Source: Vicia villosa (lineage: Eukaryota; Streptophyta; Magnoliopsida; Fabales; Fabaceae). From it: 64,000 nt of DNA. The position numbers and the translations under genes are program-made. The notes below the pieces were generated by a model that was not told where the DNA came from, searched no databases, and saw only the letters and a program-made list of their open reading frames with translations. Location: positions 248,001 through 312,000 of the forward strand of contig NW_026705324.1 of assembly GCF_029867415.1 (NCBI RefSeq). The letters are read 5' to 3'. Position 1 is the first letter of the stretch. Each line of letters begins with the position of its first letter. Shown piece by piece: positions 45,414 through 55,843 of the stretch.

Positions 45414-46179
45414 TGTTTACCCAGAAAAATGGTAAACAAGCACTAGTTTCCTTTTTAAAGGTTACTTTTGCGGAATCAACTAGAATATTCCAGGACTAAT
45501 TGCTTTAATTTGTTTATTACGTGTATCTGGTTTGAATTAAATGCGACAGTGACTTTAAAGTAAAAGTAAACACTGAAATTAAAGGCTTTAAAGTAAATAA
45601 AAGCAATAAAAGAGCAGTAAATATGCACTGAAAATGAAATAGAACGTAAACTGATTGCATAAATTAAACTGGTACGCATACGTACATTCCAAAGTTGCAC
45701 TCGTAACTCATTATTGCGCAGAGATTTGAGTTTACTTGTGTTTTGTAGAAAATGCGGACCCTAAACTGTTCCTATGGAACTTGCTTAAATAGTAAAAATA
45801 AAATAACTAATCCTAACGGTCGAATGATTATCAGTCAACACGTGTCTTCGACATGCAAGATCTTCAACTGTGAGACCTCCACGCGTCCTGTGAAAACTGC
45901 TAAAAAACTGCTTGAAACTGCCTCTTAACTTCTGATGCCTTCCGACTTCAGGGCTGTACTTAAACAAAACATCTAAGTTTTTTCTGTTTGTTCAAGTCGA
46001 ACGTGCATATTGACTGATTTTTAGTCGAACCTTGGCAATGATGATTTGTAGGTAGTCGAACGTAAGCTTTGACTAAACAAGACCTTTTAGTCAAACTTTT
46101 CTCTTTAGATTCTTTAATAATCTCACCTGTTTTAGGGATTATTTACCATTATTTAATAAGTCGAAATCCTAGGGTAACA
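45414..46179 (-). repeat. 3' LTR of E
   Basis: 766 bp from TGTTTACCCAG to GGGTAACA on the plus strand. Its inner U5-side end resembles the LTR of A. It contains several GTCGAAC words. Confidence 0.75.
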
Positions 46180-46180
46180 A

Positions 46181-46194
46181 ATTACCCCCCAAGC
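46181..46194 (-). promoter_or_regulatory. Polypurine tract of E
   Basis: The minus strand reads GCTTGGGGGGTAAT immediately before the 3' LTR. Confidence 0.75.
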
Positions 46195-46428
46195 GACTTC
46201 TTTCGACTGACTTCAGGAAAGAGAAAAATGGCGTTTCAGTTCTTTCTTAGGTTTCGACTTTTGTTCTCTTCTGACGCCATGATTACTTTGCACATCCCTA
46301 GGCACTAATTATTACCTAAATCTTAGGTAGTGGGCTATAACTGCTCCCCACTTTCTAAAAACCAGTTTCCAAAGCGTTTCTTTGACATGACCTTTGATTT
46401 CAACAACTTCTTTTTGCACAATTTCTGC

Positions 46429-46454
46429 TGACGTCACTATCAGCTTATATATAT
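46429..46454 (+). promoter_or_regulatory. Promoter-like sequence of the antisense ORF
   Basis: TGACGTCA (46429-46436), the palindromic core bound by plant TGA/bZIP factors, lies nine bases upstream of TTATATATAT (46445-46454), a strong TATA box. A pyrimidine-rich leader of about 100 bases follows up to the ATG at 46580. The unit faces opposite to pol. Confidence 0.6.
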
Positions 46455-46579
46455 GTGCAGCTCTCTTCTCCTTTTTCTTTCTTTCTTCTCATTTACTTTT
46501 CTTCTCAAACGTTTCAGAAAGAACCAACTCTTCTTCTCTAACCTTTAACCATTTTCTTCTTCTCCTTTCATACACAACA

Positions 46580-47049
46580 ATGGCAGCTACAACCACCAAC
46601 ACTACCGTTTACGCTACGGGTGCGAACCCTTTAGGGTTTATTATGTCTCGTGAAGAAGAAGAACAAGGATTAGATTTTATTCCTCAACCCAACCTCACTG
46701 AAGCCAAAGCCATTATTTGGCAAAACCAAATGTTAATCCCTTTTCAGATTACTGATAAATTAATGGCTTTCTCAGGGCCATTACCAGACCATCGTTATCA
46801 CCCAGAACAAACCACTGGTTTCTTTCCTTGCTTCCAAACCACCATGCCTGTAGCTTTCGACAAACCCCGTCCCCTCGACTTGAAATTATTAACCAAGAAG
46901 TCTTGAAAGGACTTGGTCATGGTGAAAATGCCCTCAAGTTGGAAAGTAACATTCGACAGCTTAGACAAAACCTGTCTCTACTTGACTCTAAGATTGATTT
47001 TGAGTCAGCCAAGTTAGCCTATTTTAGGAACAACTTCCCTGCTTTGTAA
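46580..47049 (+). pseudogene. Antisense extra ORF of element E, frameshifted
   Basis: From the ATG at 46580 the frame encodes an Ala/Thr-rich start, then EEEEQGLDFIPQPN, AKAIIWQNQMLIPFQI and PLPDHRYHPEQTTGFFP, ending at 46906. The coding potential clearly continues in another frame (ending 47049) with NALKLESNIRQLRQNLSLLD and SAKLAYFRNNF, a likely coiled coil, so a one-base shift occurred near 46870-46885. Antisense extra ORFs between pol and the 3' LTR are known in Tat-lineage elements such as Retand. The protein's role is unknown to me. Its 3' end converges on pol's stop with only 119 bases between. Confidence 0.65.
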
Positions 47050-47168
47050 TTTCATTTTCGACTGACTGGCTATAATTTTGTAATGACCGCCAACGTGCTC
47101 TATAAGAACCTTTTGTAATGATTGGCCAAATTTTTAGCCATTTTAATATAATCTCTTAGTTTTTATTC

Positions 47169-49397
47169 TCATATGCGAATTTCTTGAAGTATAGGTTTAT
47201 ATTTTTTCAAATATTTACCATTTATCCTCAAGATTCGACCATCTGAATTTAGTTCTTCGATTTCATATGCATTGTTTGAAAACACTTGCAAAATTTTAAA
47301 CGGTCCTTCCCAACTTGGGGACCATTTACCCAATAACTTATTCCTTTGATCCATGGGTAAAATAACTTTCCATACATAATTACCTACCATGAATGTTTTC
47401 TCTATGACTTTCTTGTTGTAAGCCTTCGCCACTTTTTCCTTTTGTCTTATTAACCTATCCAACGCTATTAGTCGTTCTTCGTCTAATTCTAATAATTCAT
47501 CTAACATCATATTCCAGTATTCGTCAGACGAAAGACTGTTTTGTCGTTGAATTCTTGTTGACTGTAGATGAATTTCTGCAGGCAATACAGCATCATGCCC
47601 AAAAGTCAAACGAAATGGGGTAGTATTTATTGCTTCCTTTGGTGACGTCCGACAAGCCCAAAGGATTTGGTCGAGCGTTTGATGCCAATTTCTTGGATTT
47701 TTTCCCACATGCTTTTTTATCAAATTTATAATAACTTTATTAGCAGCTTCGACCTGACCATTAGCCTGAGCGTAATATGGAGTGGATGTTAGCAATTTAA
47801 ATCTTGTTTCTGCTGCAAAAGCTTGCATCTTTCGACCAACAAAAACTGATCCCTGATCAGTAGTGATAGTTTCTGGAATTCCATATCTGTAAATGATGTG
47901 TTTTTGTATAAAACTAATCACTGCTTCTTGATCAGCATTAACCAAGGGAATTGCTTCAATCCACTTGGTAAAATAATCTATTCCTACTAAAATGAATCTT
48001 CGTTGCTTAGAAGATGCAGGTTTGATTTCTCCTATTAAATCCAAAGCCCATCCTCTAAAAGGCCAAGGTTTGACAATGGCATGCAATTCACTGGTTGGAA
48101 CATGTTGAATGCCTGAAAATTTCTGGCACTCTTGGCACCCTCTTCCATATTCAATACAATCTTTTAGCATTGTCGCCCAATATAAACCTTGTCTAAACAA
48201 CAACCACTTCATCTTATGGCCTGACTGATGAGCTCCACAAACACCACTATGAACCTCTGACACAGCTAAATATGCTTCAGCTTCACTCAAGCATTTCAAC
48301 AATACACCTTCAGCTGTTTTCTTGTATAAATCATTTCCTAATATCACATAGTTTAGAGCTCTGTACTTAATCTTTCGATCAGTTCCTCCGACTGGATTAT
48401 TTAGGTACTGGACCAATGGGTTTCTCCAATCAGAATCAGTCATATTGTCGATGGAAAAAATTTCCAAGGCATACAAATCTTCACTTTCAACTTTATCCTC
48501 TACCCCCTCAAATTTTGACGTCGACAATTGACCTAACTTGTCTAATATTTCATGGGTTTCTTTATTTTTTATCTCGACCATATCTTCTAACTTGTTTTTA
48601 GAAACTCTATACCCAGAAGCAATCTGTGCCAATTCATTGGCAATGTAATTATTAGATCTCGGTACATGCAAAATATCAACATGTTCGAATTTTTCTAACA
48701 AGTGTACCACAATTGCATAGTACATTATTAGATTTTCTTTGATGCATTTATACTCTTTCTTGATTTGTCGAATTACCAGCTCAGAGTCACCTCGAATTTC
48801 AACTCGTGTTGCCCCCAAGTCTATTAGGGCCTTCAAACCAGTTATCAAGGCTTCGTATTCGACCTCATTATTAGAGCATACTTCTTTCATTTTATAATGG
48901 AACTTTGTTGGAAGTTCTTTAGGAGAAATAATCAAGACTCCAATGCCTGATCCATTTTTGTGACTAGAACCGTCAAAAAACAACTTCCAATTAGTTTGGT
49001 CGACGAGATTTGCAGAGAACTCGACTAATCCATGTTCGACTATAAAATCAGCCACAACTTGTCCTTTCATAGCTTTTAAAGGAACATATGTTAAGGAAAA
49101 TTCAGTTAGCGCTAAGGCCCATTTACCAATTCGACTATGCAAAATTGGTTTAGACAACATATGTTTAATAACATCAAAATGAGAGGACACATACACATCA
49201 ACAGGCTTTATATATTGCTTAAGTTTGTTACATGAGAAGTACAAGCATAAACATAACTTTTCAATATCATTATACCTAGTTTCAACATCTACTAATGTTC
49301 GACTTAGATAATATATGGCTCTTTCGACGCCATTATCATCTTCTTGGGCTAACATACTCCCAATTGTCGAACCCGATGCTGCTATGTACAATTTCAT
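47169..49397 (-). CDS. pol: RNase H, archaeal-type RNase H and integrase of E
   Basis: A 742-residue open frame. Residues 1-80 are the rest of the RT-linked RNase H (LYIAASGSTIGSMLAQED). Residues about 135-265 are the second RNase H with FFDGSS (D142), NNEVEYEAL (E180), GDSELV (D204) and ANELAQIASG. Integrase follows: zinc-binding H383, H390, C421, C424, then the core with D453 (ALDLIGE), D514 (TTDQGS) and E550 (GQVEAANK), exactly 35 residues between the last two. The C-terminal part has GNYVWKV and SWEGPFKI. All catalytic residues are present. The frame begins just after a frameshift that separates it from the RT. Confidence 0.9.
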   Translation of the reverse strand: MKLYIAASGSTIGSMLAQEDDNGVERAIYYLSRTLVDVETRYNDIEKLCLCLYFSCNKLKQYIKPVDVYVSSHFDVIKHMLSKPILHSRIGKWALALTEFSLTYVPLKAMKGQVVADFIVEHGLVEFSANLVDQTNWKLFFDGSSHKNGSGIGVLIISPKELPTKFHYKMKEVCSNNEVEYEALITGLKALIDLGATRVEIRGDSELVIRQIKKEYKCIKENLIMYYAIVVHLLEKFEHVDILHVPRSNNYIANELAQIASGYRVSKNKLEDMVEIKNKETHEILDKLGQLSTSKFEGVEDKVESEDLYALEIFSIDNMTDSDWRNPLVQYLNNPVGGTDRKIKYRALNYVILGNDLYKKTAEGVLLKCLSEAEAYLAVSEVHSGVCGAHQSGHKMKWLLFRQGLYWATMLKDCIEYGRGCQECQKFSGIQHVPTSELHAIVKPWPFRGWALDLIGEIKPASSKQRRFILVGIDYFTKWIEAIPLVNADQEAVISFIQKHIIYRYGIPETITTDQGSVFVGRKMQAFAAETRFKLLTSTPYYAQANGQVEAANKVIINLIKKHVGKNPRNWHQTLDQILWACRTSPKEAINTTPFRLTFGHDAVLPAEIHLQSTRIQRQNSLSSDEYWNMMLDELLELDEERLIALDRLIRQKEKVAKAYNKKVIEKTFMVGNYVWKVILPMDQRNKLLGKWSPSWEGPFKILQVFSNNAYEIEELNSDGRILRINGKYLKKYKPILQEIRI

Positions 49398-50743
49398 ACT
49401 TTTTGTCCTATTGGGGGTAACAAAATAGGAGGCTTAGTTAAATAAGCTTTTATTTGGTCAAATGCCTGTTGATGTTCTTGCTCCCATTTGAATTGATCTT
49501 GATTCTTGAGCTTCACAAGTGGTGAAAATATCTTTGTTTTGCCACTTAGATTTGAGATAAATCTCCTCAAGAAATTAATCATCCCCAACAATGACTGGAG
49601 TTGTTTCTTTGTTTCTGGCGCCTTTAGCTCCAAGATCGCTTTCGTCTTGTTTTGGTTAATCTCAATACCTTTCTTGTGAACCACGAAACCCAGGAAATCC
49701 CCTGCATGTACACCAAAAGCACATTTTAAAGGATTCATTTTGAGTCCATATTTTCTCATTCGTTCGAAAGACTGTCGAAGATGGTCTAAGTGACCATTTT
49801 CAGAGTTAGATTTTATTACAATATCATCTATATAAACCTGCATAAACTTGTCAATAAAATCATGAAACATGGAATTCATAGCTCGTTGGTATGTAGCTCC
49901 AGCATTTTTTAAACCAAAGGGCATTACTACCCATTCATAAGTTCCTAAAGCACCTGGGCATCGAAACGCCGTCTTAGGTACATCATCGTCAGCTATGAAA
50001 ATTTGGTTATAACCTGAATATCCATCTAATAAACTGAGATATTCAAATCCGGCTGCGGAATCGACTAACATTTCAGCAACCGGCATGGGATATTCATCTT
50101 TAGGGGTAGCCTTATTTAAATCTCTGAAATCTATGCATATACGAAGGCTACCATTTTTCTTTATTACAGGCACTATATTAGCTAACCATTCGACATACCT
50201 CGCAGTTCGAATAAACTTGCTTCTCAGCAATCTTTCAATTTCTACTTTGATTTTTTCCATAACCTCTGGCGCAAATCTTCTAGGAAGCTGCTTGATAGGT
50301 TTCTTACCTGGGTTTAATGGTAGTCGATGCTCCACCACATGTCGACTTAAACCAGGCATTTCATTGTAATCCCATGCGAAACAATCTTTGTATTCTTTCA
50401 AAAGTCGAATCAACTTGGTCTTTAGATCACTTGTAAGTCTTGTACTTACATAAGTAGGCCTTTTAATGACTCCATCACCTAAGTCAATTTCCTCAAGAGG
50501 ATCTTGAGCCTGCATTCTTTTTACTGATCCTAGTGGATCCATTTCGAAACCTAAAGGTTCGTCATCGTATATCCCATCAAGTCGTTCGACTTGGTGATCG
50601 ACTTCAGGATTGTTTTCATTTTTTACCATCATGGCCTCAGTAGCCATATTTTTCTCTAGTTCGGCTTCTAAAGCCGTTCTTTCTTTGTTTTCGTTCAAAT
50701 AAGCCGTTATTCGAGCCAGGTATTCTGACTCAGTGGTCATCAT
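49394..50743 (-). CDS. pol: Reverse transcriptase of E
   Basis: A 449-residue ORF with the leader RFAPEVMEKIKVEIERLL (about 156-173), KKNGSLRICIDFRDLN (195-210), LLDGYSGYNQ (238-247), MPFGLKNAGATYQRAMN (274-290) and the catalytic YIDD (304-307), then KCAFGVHAGDFLGF and the RNase H connection. It ends at 49394, where the frame shifts by one base relative to the next ORF, with a 4-base overlap. It likewise overlaps the protease ORF by 14 bases. In relatives this is one polyprotein, so these shifts are probably mutations, although the clean spacing is noteworthy. Confidence 0.88.
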   Translation of the reverse strand: MMTTESEYLARITAYLNENKERTALEAELEKNMATEAMMVKNENNPEVDHQVERLDGIYDDEPLGFEMDPLGSVKRMQAQDPLEEIDLGDGVIKRPTYVSTRLTSDLKTKLIRLLKEYKDCFAWDYNEMPGLSRHVVEHRLPLNPGKKPIKQLPRRFAPEVMEKIKVEIERLLRSKFIRTARYVEWLANIVPVIKKNGSLRICIDFRDLNKATPKDEYPMPVAEMLVDSAAGFEYLSLLDGYSGYNQIFIADDDVPKTAFRCPGALGTYEWVVMPFGLKNAGATYQRAMNSMFHDFIDKFMQVYIDDIVIKSNSENGHLDHLRQSFERMRKYGLKMNPLKCAFGVHAGDFLGFVVHKKGIEINQNKTKAILELKAPETKKQLQSLLGMINFLRRFISNLSGKTKIFSPLVKLKNQDQFKWEQEHQQAFDQIKAYLTKPPILLPPIGQKV

Positions 50744-51722
50744 CTTTGACTATTGTCCTCTGCTCTGGAGGACTTTCATGATTCAATGGTTCATTGGGAT
50801 CTTCTTTATTCCAAATGAAACCATAATTTGGGTCCAAGTTCAAATAATTAGACACACTTTCATCAGAAGAATACACCTCTTCTGCTTTGTAGCAAGGAGC
50901 TACATTTGGCAAATGTTGGTCGAAGTGCCTGCGACCACTTTCAGTTTTGTAATAACTTTGGTCAGCTTCAATATTTTCCACTATACCATCTGGTCTCCAA
51001 ATGGCTACCCGCTGATGTAAGGTCGAAGGAACTGCCCCTATACCATGGATCCATTCTCGACCCAACAACAGTTTAAAATTTGCCTGAGATGCAATCACCA
51101 TAAAGATTCTTGATCTGACAGTCGAACCAACAGCCAATTTTACCTGAATCACTCCAAGTATTCCACTCGTCTTGCCCTCATAGTTAGACAACACCATATT
51201 GTGGGGCATTAAATCTTTGTCAGATTTACCCACTTTCTGAAGTGAGGAATAGCGCATTAAGTTTACAGCAGCCCCACCATCGACAAACACTTTGTTTATT
51301 GGAACACCATCCACTTTCGCCCTTATGAATAAAGGCTTCAAATGATACATCATTCCTCGACCTGGCCTCTCAAACACAGCCTTTTGTTCCTCTACTACTC
51401 CTTTTCCCATTACATAATAACAAACAGGCGTTTCTTCCACATTTTCGTCTGGAAGAAAATCATCTTCATTCTCAGATACCTCAGATACTCTGTCGAACTC
51501 TGCTGGAAGTATAGATACAATTCCACAGTCAATCAACAACTCATCTGACTCTATGTCAAAGTTGTCGTCGACCTCTTCGTCCGATAGTGGAGAATATTCA
51601 GGCTCTTTTCCTGTATTGAGAGCCGGAGCATCATCGTTAACTAATTCTTTGATGAGTTTCTTTCCCAGGATCATTCCTGCAGCTAGTCTCTCATTTGCTA
51701 TTTTAGCCTGCTCTTCAGTCAA
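50730..51722 (-). CDS. pol: Protease region of E
   Basis: A 330-residue ORF. An acidic N-terminal part (about 30-100) leads to the aspartic protease site VFVDGGAAVNLM (D148), then MVLSNYEGK and LLLGREWIHGIGAVPS. It is the same order as in A. The frame is continuous with the linker ORF upstream except for an in-frame stop between 51722 and 51744. Confidence 0.85.
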   Translation of the reverse strand: MTEEQAKIANERLAAGMILGKKLIKELVNDDAPALNTGKEPEYSPLSDEEVDDNFDIESDELLIDCGIVSILPAEFDRVSEVSENEDDFLPDENVEETPVCYYVMGKGVVEEQKAVFERPGRGMMYHLKPLFIRAKVDGVPINKVFVDGGAAVNLMRYSSLQKVGKSDKDLMPHNMVLSNYEGKTSGILGVIQVKLAVGSTVRSRIFMVIASQANFKLLLGREWIHGIGAVPSTLHQRVAIWRPDGIVENIEADQSYYKTESGRRHFDQHLPNVAPCYKAEEVYSSDESVSNYLNLDPNYGFIWNKEDPNEPLNHESPPEQRTIVKDDDH

Positions 51723-51743
51723 CTTCCTGTGAAAAGGTTTTGG

Positions 51744-52172
51744 CTAATAGTGAGAAAATCCTGCCTGCACCATTTTCGAGCTTTCCTGGCCATTCTTATG
51801 ACTCCTTTGGTAACGCCTCCACTGCGTTCGAGTCATAGGATTCTTTCCTTTGTAGTTTGGAGATATGTAATCTTTCCTCTTAGATCCACTATCAGTCCAA
51901 GAGCCTTCAGCATTTGCTCCAGTACCTTGAATCTGCCATTCTGGATGTTTACCTCTGAAGTTAATGGGTTTCACCCATTTGTCTTCAGGGACATCCGTCT
52001 TAGGACAGAAGGTCCTTGGCTTTTCAAACATCTTCCTGTATTCTCCAGCCCTTCGACCACTGTTTTCTCCTGTATACATGAATTGACGATTCTTGCCTCG
52101 ACGAGGGTCGAACCTCACTTTGTTTGCAGCATCAACATTGAAAACAACATCACACCTTGGACATAATCCAAC
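51744..52172 (-). pseudogene. Gag-protease linker of E, truncated
   Basis: The minus strand carries a CPRC motif (GLCPRCDVVFN), VRFDPRRGKNRQF and NYKGKNPMTRTQWRRY, matching A's linker, and ends in a stop before the protease ORF. At about 52172-52190 the frame runs into unrelated LTR sequence, so gag proper is lost. Confidence 0.75.
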
Positions 52173-52179
52173 TTGAGAG

Positions 52180-52502
52180 ATACTAAAAGGAAGAGTCCCC
52201 CCTTACCTTAGGTTTGATCTTCGGTCTTCCCCTTTCCAAAGCTCTTCAGTTATTTTCACGTTCTTTCTCTTCTCCTAATTGCTGTAACCCTCCTCTTCCA
52301 CAATTTCCTTCTATTTTATGAGAAATAGAATAACTTTGGTTAATGGGCCTAAAAAGTTAACACCTCCCTTTCTCACTAACCACAACACAGCCCAATAACT
52401 ATTTTCCAATATTTCTCAATATTTCTCATAAAATCAATTATTCCAATTAAATAATTTTCCTACTTAAAGTAAATAATTAGAAATAATTTTCGGGGTGTTA
52501 CA
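52180..52502 (-). repeat. LTR fragment G, related to the D family
   Basis: The sequence ends TTTTCGGGGTGTTACA and earlier contains CCCCCCTTACCTTA and GTTAATGGGCCTAAAAAG, which line up in the same order with the right end of D's LTRs (CCCACCCTTACCTTAT, TTAGGCCCAATAAG). It is diverged and only about 320 bp remain. It abuts truncated E on the left and a gypsy fragment on the right. Confidence 0.6.
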
Positions 52503-53215
52503 TTCAACCTGTAGCAATCCATCCTGTAGCAATCCATCCTACAAAGAGGTTGAATTAGTTTTAAGACAATCAATGAGCCAATTCTTCACCATGAACGATA
52601 ACTCAACCCTTATACGAGTTGGACAATCTCAAATTTTCTGTTCAAAACTGGCCATAAGTGTTTTCACTTTGACTTTCATTGTTGGGTTGAGTTCTTCGTT
52701 TCACAGTGCTTTGTCTTCTCGCATGTCGAGATCAACCATACTGACAGCTTGATATATCTTCTTCTTTCTTATCATAAATGAGATAGGTGTCGTGAAGGGG
52801 TTCTTAAATACGTCTTCATGTATGAGGAATGCTCCATGTAGATCGGCCAAAATAATAAATTGTTTGCCTTAATCTTTTCGATATTTCACATTCAAATTGA
52901 CATGAGAAGCCAATGCATCTAGTGTGACGAGGATTTAACTCCGAAGGATGTTATTATAGACATTTTCACAAGGAATCACGAGAAAGTGCACATTCATCGC
53001 TCTTTCGTCCTTCCCTTCTCTGAAAAAGATCGGTAGCTCGATAGCTCCACATGGAAGAGTGGAGAAATCATTGAATTCTAACAAATTTTAACCTTCACAT
53101 GGCATCAAATCTTGATTGGGTAACCCTATTCTCATTAAGATTCCAATGTAAATCAGATTGCAAGAGCTCCCATCATCAATGAGGACTCCTGGTACTTAAT
53201 AGTTTGTTATAGTGG
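52503..53215 (-). pseudogene. Degraded gypsy protease-region fragment
   Basis: Minus-strand reading, with several stops, gives VLIDDGSSCNLIYIG near 53150-53195, followed by LPCGAIELPIFF, NVHFLVIPCENVYNNIL and HVNLNVKYRK, the succession expected for a gypsy retropepsin and what follows it. The active site reads DDG rather than D-S/T/G-G. The fragment is unlike A or E and therefore a third gypsy family. It stops at the LTR fragment G. Confidence 0.6.
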
Positions 53216-53350
53216 TGGTTACGACTAGTGGAAGTGTCACATTATGAGTCCTATCCATTTTCTCGCAGATATGAAATCCTAAAATAGGCACGTCGTCTTC
53301 ATGCCTCTCGTTCGCCATCAGTGAATTGGGGGAGCTTCATGGTGGAGGTC

Positions 53351-53900
53351 CTTACTTAATAAACGACCCCCCGTCAATTGAATCAATGAAGAGGAAAAAG
53401 AAAGATCTTGAGGCCAAGAAACCTATGGCGTCTTTGGCAACTAGATTGGTTGTCATCGTCATCTTCACGTAAGCTCGTTGTAGAAATTTGTGATATTTTA
53501 TTCAGAGAGATCTAATATTAGAATTCATAGGAATCAGAAGTCGATTCCCACATACTGTGCCACTATTTGGTCAACCTCATGTGTGCCACTGTGCCTATGA
53601 GGTATTGTTTGTTTTGGGTGTGAGAACTCTCAATAAATGATCCTCCGTTGATTGAATCAATGGGAAGGAAAGAGAAAGATATTGAGGCTAAGAAACCTAT
53701 GACATCTAGATTGTTGTCATTGTCTTCTTCACGTAAGCTTGATGTAGCAATTGGTGATTTTTGAATCAGAGAGATCTAATTGTGGAATTCGTAGGAATTA
53801 TAAGTCATTTCTCACGAACGACGACACTATTTTGGTCGATCTCATGTGTGCCACTATGAGTGCGAGGTATTGTCTATTTTGGGTGTGACAACTCACAACT
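53351..53900. repeat. Diverged direct duplication of about 270 bp
   Basis: 53351-53626 and 53627-53900 share a run of matching blocks: TTGAATCAATG, GAGGCNAAGAAACCTATG, TTCACGTAAGCT, CAGAGAGATCTAAT, CTCATGTGTGCCACT and GAGGTATTGT. The copies have drifted considerably. No coding frame spans them. Confidence 0.7.
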
Positions 53901-55840
53901 TTATAAAAGGCGCCTCGTTGGGTTGAAGTGTATGTGTGTTTTATATAAACCAACCCTAATTTTGATTTCAAGCAATATGGGACTATTTTTGGCAAGAATA
54001 CTCACGACAACGATATTTCTTCTAGGAGAATGAGAATAACTAACACCATATTTATAGTGTCTCTAATTAGTTCGCACGAACAATTGCTTCAAAATGTTAG
54101 GTGTTAGCTAACAGTTAGAATGAAAGATTCTAGGTGGACCATCCTAAATTCTATGGCAATAGGACCGTCTTTGATGGCGTGCAAGGCGCCTTTCAACACA
54201 AGGTCTAACAATTTTTCATGATTAAGTTATGGCAAAAAGGATTTTCTTATACATATTCCATGATTAATTCACGGTTCAACAGAGCTTCTTAAAAATCATG
54301 ACTCAACTAAAACTAACCTCAACTTCTTACATAGAACTTCGCAAAAGTTTAAGACGACTCTATTTTACCATTTTTTAAGAGTATGTGGTTGACTTGTTTG
54401 ACCCGATCTGGATTCGAGGTTGGTCCTTTTATCTTTTTAAGCGTTTTCTTCTAATTTTGTTGTGTGCATGCCAATAGCCCCGATGGTCTTTTCCTTGTTA
54501 ATTTTTTTGTTTATGCGAGTCTTTCTATTTGGGCATTGGATTGCGGTCTTTTAATTTTGACTACTCCATTTTCTTTTCTTTAATAGAGAGCTTATTTATT
54601 CATGGTTGATTAAATATTTTAATTAGTATTTAAATATATTAATTTATATCATTATGTTTCAAAAAAATTTAGGTCTTTATAATTATGTCATTGAATGATC
54701 AAGTTGTTAAAATAGTATTTAATGTCCTATTATTTTTCGATCAACATTAATAAAATCAAATGACAATTGACAAGTAAGTTTATCGGAAAAATCAAAATTT
54801 GATCTTAATTAATGCCTAAGTTGCGGTCTTCTAATAACAGCTGTGTTCTTGATGTCATCCAATATTATCTTAGACGAAGAAAGTCATTGTATGATGGCAT
54901 GATGCATAGTCTTCTACGGAATCAGTCCTTAAAAATGTTTACAGAATATTAAAGTCTCAACAACCTAACACAGAAAAAAGTGACCGATGAATGAGAGAAA
55001 AAAGTAACCGTTGAATGAGAAACTTCACGTAGAACTTTAGTCCTTAAAATTAATTTTGTAATTTTGGTGCCCTAATGTGAATGTCAAATAAAAGAAAAGA
55101 CAAAACCAAAAAAAAAAAATTCCTAAGTTTATCTTAACTTTATCATGAGGAGAGGACTTTTAGGTGTTGAGACTCATTGGTTCCATCAAGTCTCAAGAAA
55201 GAAAATGCAAAAGTTTTACCTACCATTCTACGTATTAAAAAAAATATATTGTTTTTCAAATATCCATTTTTCCAACACTTAATATTAATAATCTTTTTCA
55301 AATAACCATTTTTCCAACACTTAATATTAATATACCCATCTTTCCATCATAATTTTCTATATACTCATGTATCAAAAAAAAAATAAAAAGACACTTATAA
55401 CAATCAATCTCTTAAAAAAATGTCTTTTGGTAGATTTCCTGCCTATTCAACGTTTTTGGTAGTGTTTTTTTTTTTTTTTTTTTTTTTCAAATTTGCTTGC
55501 GTAGTATTTTACTTTGGAAAATAAGAAAATATATAGGAAATTCGCAGGAAGCATCAAATATGATTCCACAAGAAAGAAAGACGCGTCAATTGAATCAGTA
55601 CCTCTGTATTCTTTTAATTTATTTATGTTTCTCAAAGATTTTCCTACATACCTAGGAAAATAAAACATTATTTTTTGTAGTAAAATCTAAAAAAATAAAT
55701 AAATCAAATCTACAAGTAAATCAACAGGAAATGTAAATACAATTAAAAAAAAGTAGGCGCTTACTATTTGAATAGAGAATATCTCATTACATTCATTGAT
55801 TCTCTTGGGTATTTAGCGAAATTTCAATTTTGTCATTTGC
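53901..55840. other. AT-rich non-coding region
   Basis: Almost 2 kb with no supported gene. It contains a duplicated short block AACACTTAATATTAATA near 55274 and 55316 and a run of 23 T at 55465-55487. No transposon ends were recognised. Confidence 0.45.
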
Positions 55841-55843
55841 TTC

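Larger units (their letters stand above)
45414..52175 (-). mobile_element. Tat-lineage Ty3/gypsy element E, 5'-truncated
   Basis: E has a 3' LTR (45414-46179), a polypurine tract, an antisense extra ORF, and a long pol running from the gag-protease linker to integrase. The second, archaeal-type RNase H after the RT-linked one is diagnostic for the Tat lineage. The 5' part (most of gag, PBS, 5' LTR) is missing; the frame stops about 52175 next to a foreign LTR fragment. The outer flank of the 3' LTR is CATAC (45409-45413). It is the same family as A but much better preserved. Confidence 0.85.

Noticed and set aside
46394..46579. Upstream extension of the antisense ORF with a hydrophobic stretch
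   Set aside because: It covers the TATA box and the pyrimidine-rich leader; the ATG at 46580 is the better start.
55465..55487. Run of 23 T as the tail of a retroposon
   Set aside because: No SINE- or LINE-like sequence or target duplication was seen around it.
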